From assembly GCF_012933545.1 (NCBI RefSeq), contig NZ_JAADJU010000003.1, forward strand, positions 424,895 through 488,894: a DNA stretch of 64,000 bases, given 5' to 3'. Positions within the stretch are counted from its first letter, which is position 1. Each line of letters opens with the position of its first letter. Below, in pieces: positions 60,523-64,000 of this stretch. The notes below the pieces were generated by a model that did not search any database, was not told where the DNA came from, and worked only from the letters and a program-made list of their open reading frames with translations. The stretch comes from Rouxiella aceris (lineage in GTDB: Bacteria > Pseudomonadota > Gammaproteobacteria > Enterobacterales > Enterobacteriaceae). The position numbers and the translations under genes were made by a program.

Positions 60523-60909
60523 ATTAGGTCTTCGCAGGTGTTGAGTTGTTTCAACTTGGTTGAAAAGTGCGTAGTGGTATTGTTAATTTTATGTCACAAG
60601 TTTAGTAAGGGGGCAGATGATCGTCTAATCGAATGATGCAATCGTGAGATAGAGCGCATCGATAATGGAGATGATTACCATAGATGAGATAAATGACTGC
60701 TAGGTTGCTGCCTGTTTATTCGTCAAGTTGGCGGCAGCTTAAGCAAATTGTAAGCAAATGGTTTCATTGTGAAACTCTTAGCAAAAGTCTTATTGTTTAG
60801 CTTCTGCGTTAATTGATGCACCCTATGCCGCCATTGTTTCAATTTTACCTTGGCCGGCTGCCCACTCCCTGGGTTTGGCTGACTTCAAAGAGCGTTTGAG
60901 GATAATTAA
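60523..60909. other. Intergenic region upstream of dacD
   Basis: About 390 bp between divergent genes, AT-rich, with no ORF, RNA or repeat recognised. It should contain both promoters. Confidence 0.4.
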
Positions 60910-62079
60910 GTGAAGCGTTTTGTATTAAGTATTTTGTCCGCAGTATGCTGTGTTACGGCAACACAAGCCTGGGCTGTGGCACCTCTCGATGTGCCGGTAG
61001 TACCGCCGAGTATTGATGCTGCCTCCTTTGTTTTAATGGATTACGCCAGTGGTGATGTCCTGGCCGCAGGTAATCCGGATGAGCGCCGCAACCCGGCCAG
61101 TCTGACCAAACTGATGACCGGTTATGTTATCGACCGCGCGCTCGACCAGCATAAAATCACTATGGACGATGTGGTAACCGTACCACAGGAAGCCTGGGTT
61201 GCCGGTAACAAAAATCTTGATGGGTCTTCGCTGATGTTCCTTAAACCGGGCGACCGTGTGACGGTTCGCGATCTGGTACGTGGCATTATTATTGATTCAG
61301 GTAACGACGCCTGTGTGGCGATGGCTGATTACGTCTCCGGTAGCCAGGATGCATTTGTCGGCGTGATGAATCAGTATGTACAAAAACTTGGACTCACCAA
61401 TTCCCACTTTGAAACCGTTCACGGGCTTGACGCGCCGGGTCAGTTTACAACGTCCTATGATTTAGCCAGGCTTTCGCGTGCCATTATCGGCGGCGAACCT
61501 GAGGAATATCATATGTATAATGAGAAGTCGCTGACCTACGACAAAATCACCCAACAGAACCGCAATGGCCTGCTGTGGGATAAAAACCTCAACGTTGACG
61601 GTTTAAAAACCGGCCATACCGAAAGCGCCGGTTTTAATATTATTGCCTCGGCTACCGAAGGTAATCGTCGTTTGATCGCCGTGGTAATGGGAGGCAAAAG
61701 TGCCAAGGGACGTGAAGAGCAGGCGCGTAAATTATTGACCTGGGGTTTCCGTACCTTTACCAGCATGCAGGTATTTAAAGCGGGACAAAGCGTAGCCAGC
61801 GAAAAAGTATGGTACGGCGATAAGTCACAACTTAATGTCGGTAGCCTGGATGATGTTTACCTGAATATTCCGCAGGCCGACAGTGACAAAGTCAAAGCAC
61901 AGTATGTGTTAAGCAACAAGCAGATTGAGGCACCGCTGCGCAAGGGGCAAGAGGTAGGCAGTATCAATATTGTCGATAATGGTAAAGTGATTAAAACCGT
62001 GCCGTTAGTCGCCCTGGATGACCTGCCAAAAGGTGGGATATTCAGTCGTGCAATTGATTATATTAAACTAAAAATCTAA
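60910..62079 (+). CDS. dacD: D-alanyl-D-alanine carboxypeptidase PBP6b
   Basis: 389 residues, GTG start with GAGGA upstream. Signal peptide to AWA. Class C low-molecular-mass PBP motifs: SLTK (64-67), SGN (130-132), KTG (233-235), then a beta-domain and a C-terminal amphipathic helix (FSRAIDYIKLKI) that anchors it to the inner membrane. Closest to E. coli DacD. It trims pentapeptide stems and is important at low pH in E. coli. Confidence 0.95.
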   Translation: MKRFVLSILSAVCCVTATQAWAVAPLDVPVVPPSIDAASFVLMDYASGDVLAAGNPDERRNPASLTKLMTGYVIDRALDQHKITMDDVVTVPQEAWVAGNKNLDGSSLMFLKPGDRVTVRDLVRGIIIDSGNDACVAMADYVSGSQDAFVGVMNQYVQKLGLTNSHFETVHGLDAPGQFTTSYDLARLSRAIIGGEPEEYHMYNEKSLTYDKITQQNRNGLLWDKNLNVDGLKTGHTESAGFNIIASATEGNRRLIAVVMGGKSAKGREEQARKLLTWGFRTFTSMQVFKAGQSVASEKVWYGDKSQLNVGSLDDVYLNIPQADSDKVKAQYVLSNKQIEAPLRKGQEVGSINIVDNGKVIKTVPLVALDDLPKGGIFSRAIDYIKLKI

Positions 62080-62093
62080 GTCTGTTACTGATA

Positions 62094-62130
62094 GCGACCT
62101 GTGTCTTCTATGCACAGGTCGTTTGTTTTT
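62094..62130 (+). terminator. Terminator of dacD
   Basis: Stem GCGACCTGTG / CACAGGTCGT with a 9-nt loop and then TTTGTTTTT, 15 nt after the stop. Confidence 0.88.
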
Positions 62131-62270
62131 GCCGATGTTGTTCTTGCCATTTTTATGCTGTATTTCCCCCTTTCGCTTTATCTGCCTCGTTTTTTATCTT
62201 GATAAAATCATTACCTGATATACTTTTGGGCTACTTCACTCACTTGGAATTACGATGCGCGGTCCGTATT

Positions 62271-63179
62271 ATGGATATTAAGCAATTGATTTACCTATGT
62301 AATCTTGAGCGTGAAAAACATTTTGGACGAGCCGCAGAAGCCAGTTTTGTCAGTCAGCCAACGTTATCTATGCGACTGAAAAATCTTGAAAAAGAACTTG
62401 ATCTTAATTTGATCAATCGCGGCAATAACTTTGAAGGATTTACCGCTGAAGGCGTACGTGTTTTAAGCTGGGCCAGGGAGATTGTTTCGGTCTATGAGGG
62501 GCTGAAACTTGAAGTTGAGTCACTGAAACAGGGGTTAAGCGGCACTCTGCGTATTGGCGTTATGCCGCAATGCAGTATTTCGTTACCTGCGTTGCTAAAA
62601 GGTATTGGCGAGAGTCATGCCGGACTGGACTATCGGGTTTCGGAGGTCAGTGCTGATCAACTGATTGAGGCACTGAGCAGTCATTCGGTGGATATTGGCA
62701 TTGGTTTCTTTGAATTTTCGACCCTCAATGAGCTGCGTTTTCAGTTGTTTCCGTTGCAGGACGGTGGTGTTGATTTGGTTTATCATCCGCAACATTTTCC
62801 TCAGCTAGAGGTGTTAACCAACATTAATGCGCAGCAGGTCGCGGCGTTGCCATTATGTTTGTCGGAGTCTAGCCGCTATTTTCGCCGTTATCTGGACAAC
62901 TATTTTCGCCAATCGGGACTTGAGCTACATCCAATTCTGGAAAGCACCTCAATTTTCCAATTGATGCAGGGCGTGTTTGTCGGCCTTGGCTGTGCGCTGG
63001 TGCCGCGCGGACATCTTATTGATGCTATGTCCCCGGCATTACGGCGATGTCCATTAGAGATTGCGCCCATGAGCCGTCATGCGGCGCTGGTGGTTGCTGA
63101 ACCGGGCAGGGCAACGCCGCTGGCGCAGCATTTCTTTGCGGCTGCGAGTCAGTGGCTGGCTGCGCAGGCAACTGATTGA
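62271..63179 (+). CDS. LysR-family transcriptional regulator
   Basis: 302 residues from MDIKQLIYLCNLEREKHFGR; an in-frame start at 62199 adds a non-homologous leader. LysR HTH (HFGRAAEASFVSQPTLSMRLKNLEKEL) and a substrate-binding effector domain (LRIGVMPQCSISLPALL). Single gene with a weak ribosome site; target genes are not evident from neighbours. Confidence 0.87.
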   Translation: MDIKQLIYLCNLEREKHFGRAAEASFVSQPTLSMRLKNLEKELDLNLINRGNNFEGFTAEGVRVLSWAREIVSVYEGLKLEVESLKQGLSGTLRIGVMPQCSISLPALLKGIGESHAGLDYRVSEVSADQLIEALSSHSVDIGIGFFEFSTLNELRFQLFPLQDGGVDLVYHPQHFPQLEVLTNINAQQVAALPLCLSESSRYFRRYLDNYFRQSGLELHPILESTSIFQLMQGVFVGLGCALVPRGHLIDAMSPALRRCPLEIAPMSRHAALVVAEPGRATPLAQHFFAAASQWLAAQATD

Positions 63180-63296
63180 ATCACTGAACTAATAAATGCG
63201 ACATTTTCCTATTGCTGCTCCGGCTTGACCACGTCAAGCTTAGGCCCATCGACGCTATAGCAGCCTCAGTAATCGCAGAAAGAAGGGAACTACAAG

Positions 63297-63791
63297 ATGA
63301 AAGCAATTCGTATCCGCCTGATGGCTCTTACTGTCACCGGTTTACTGTTAGCTGGAGGCGCCCAGGCTAATAATCTTCTTAACTCATTATCCGACGCTGC
63401 CAATCAGCAACTGGGAAATAACGGCAGCAGTGCCGGCAATGGCAATTCAATGGGGCAACTCTCTTCGTTATTAAGTGGCAGTGATAATAATCTTACCGCC
63501 AAAAGTCGCACCAATGCTGCCGGTATTCTTGGCTATTGTGTAAAAAATAATCTACTTTCTGCCAGTAGTGCCACATCGGTTAAAGATAAGTTGATGAGTA
63601 AATTGGGAATGCAAAACGCCAGCACAGCCCAAAAGACGGATTATCAGGATGGTCTTGCCGGGATTTTGCATAGCGGTAACGGGCAAAACCTCGATTTAAA
63701 TAATTTGGGTAGTGGTATGACGCAAATAAAAGAGAAAGTGAAGGAAAAGGCCTGCAATGTGGTGTTGAAGCAGGCGAAGTCCTTCATGTAG
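63297..63791 (+). CDS. yjjA: Periplasmic DUF2501 protein YjjA
   Basis: 164 residues, same as E. coli YjjA. Signal peptide ending AQA. Gly/Ser/Asn-rich start, then the DUF2501 core (AAGILGYCVKNNLL..........VKDKLMSKLG) with two cysteines (GYCV and KACNVV). AAGGGA 8 nt before the ATG. Function unknown. The stop is followed within 4-5 nt by the left end of repeat element 3. Confidence 0.92.
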   Translation: MKAIRIRLMALTVTGLLLAGGAQANNLLNSLSDAANQQLGNNGSSAGNGNSMGQLSSLLSGSDNNLTAKSRTNAAGILGYCVKNNLLSASSATSVKDKLMSKLGMQNASTAQKTDYQDGLAGILHSGNGQNLDLNNLGSGMTQIKEKVKEKACNVVLKQAKSFM

Positions 63792-63795
63792 TGGG

Positions 63796-64000
63796 GGCTT
63801 AAATGACAATTTGGTTTTTAATTACAAATTGGCTTTTAACTTCAACTTCAACTTCAACTTCAACTTCAACTTCAAGGTCAAGGTCAAGGTCAACTGCATT
63901 CGCTGCGCTCACTGGGCGGCGGCCCAGACCGCCCAAAGGAGGCGAAGGCGCGCCTCCTTTGGAATCCTGCGCCTTGTCCAAATTGAACAGTGTCGTGCCC
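63796..64000 (+). repeat. Composite intergenic repeat element, locus 3 (cut by window end)
   Basis: Begins GGCTTAAATGACAATTTGG right after yjjA. Then a TTCAAC-type tract (63838-63894), the GCATTCGCTGCGCTCAC module, the hairpin CCAAAGGAGGCG / CGCCTCCTTTGG (63933-63962) identical to locus 1, and the same following sequence up to the window edge. Same orientation as loci 1 and 2. Confidence 0.85.

Overview
The window reads as chromosomal DNA of a member of the Enterobacterales. Gene order follows the Escherichia coli 30-38 minute region in several blocks (nifJ-ydbJ-hslJ-ldhA-ydbH-ynbE-ydbL, azoR-hrpA, ydgD-ydgU-asr, rstB-rstA, ydgH-pntA-pntB, uspE-fnr, rnb). Protein sequences and the short palindromic repeats look most like the Serratia/Yersinia/Rouxiella side of the order. 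The species cannot be fixed from the sequence alone.

Layout. 1-5.9 kb is accessory: the tail of a serine hydrolase coupled to an MFS exporter, a 785-residue putative toxin with a zinc-protease motif, and a periplasmic alginate-lyase-family enzyme. 5.9-21.8 kb is core: pyruvate:flavodoxin oxidoreductase, HslJ, D-lactate dehydrogenase, the YdbH-YnbE-YdbL envelope lipid-homeostasis operon, AzoR, HrpA, the YdgD protease, a 26-residue YdgU microprotein and the acid-shock protein Asr with a recognisable RstA box. 22.1-24.5 kb is non-coding and built of repeats. 24.5-36 kb is core again: an M32 carboxypeptidase, RstBA, an unknown protein, YdgH, PntAB, UspE and FNR (with an FNR box on its own promoter). 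36-47 kb carries carbohydrate and compatible-solute genes (glycosyl-3-phosphoglycerate synthase and phosphatase, GlgX, cytoplasmic alpha-amylase), SmrA, an ApbE-like flavin transferase, a 2-hydroxyacid dehydrogenase and Cbl. 47-64 kb holds a drug-efflux MFS protein, a LysR regulator, a GNAT acetyltransferase, a YebF/Cmi-like membrane protein, FetAB, a second HExxH putative toxin, RNase II, a YdeP-type molybdoenzyme, DacD, a LysR regulator and YjjA.

The most unusual feature is a composite, apparently non-coding repeat family present at three intergenic sites in one orientation (22.09-24.50, 51.82-52.74 and 63.80 kb to the window end). It has GGCTTAAATG-type inverted ends and a (TTCAAC)n tract. 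It also has inverted and direct copies of a ~260-bp module, ~60-bp submodules, and strong hairpins whose stem sequences differ while the geometry stays the same. Three of its ends lie on or within a few bases of stop codons. I could not match it to a named element. Two unrelated-looking secreted-type proteins with HExxH motifs (1832-4189 and 54324-55727) are the other accessory highlights.
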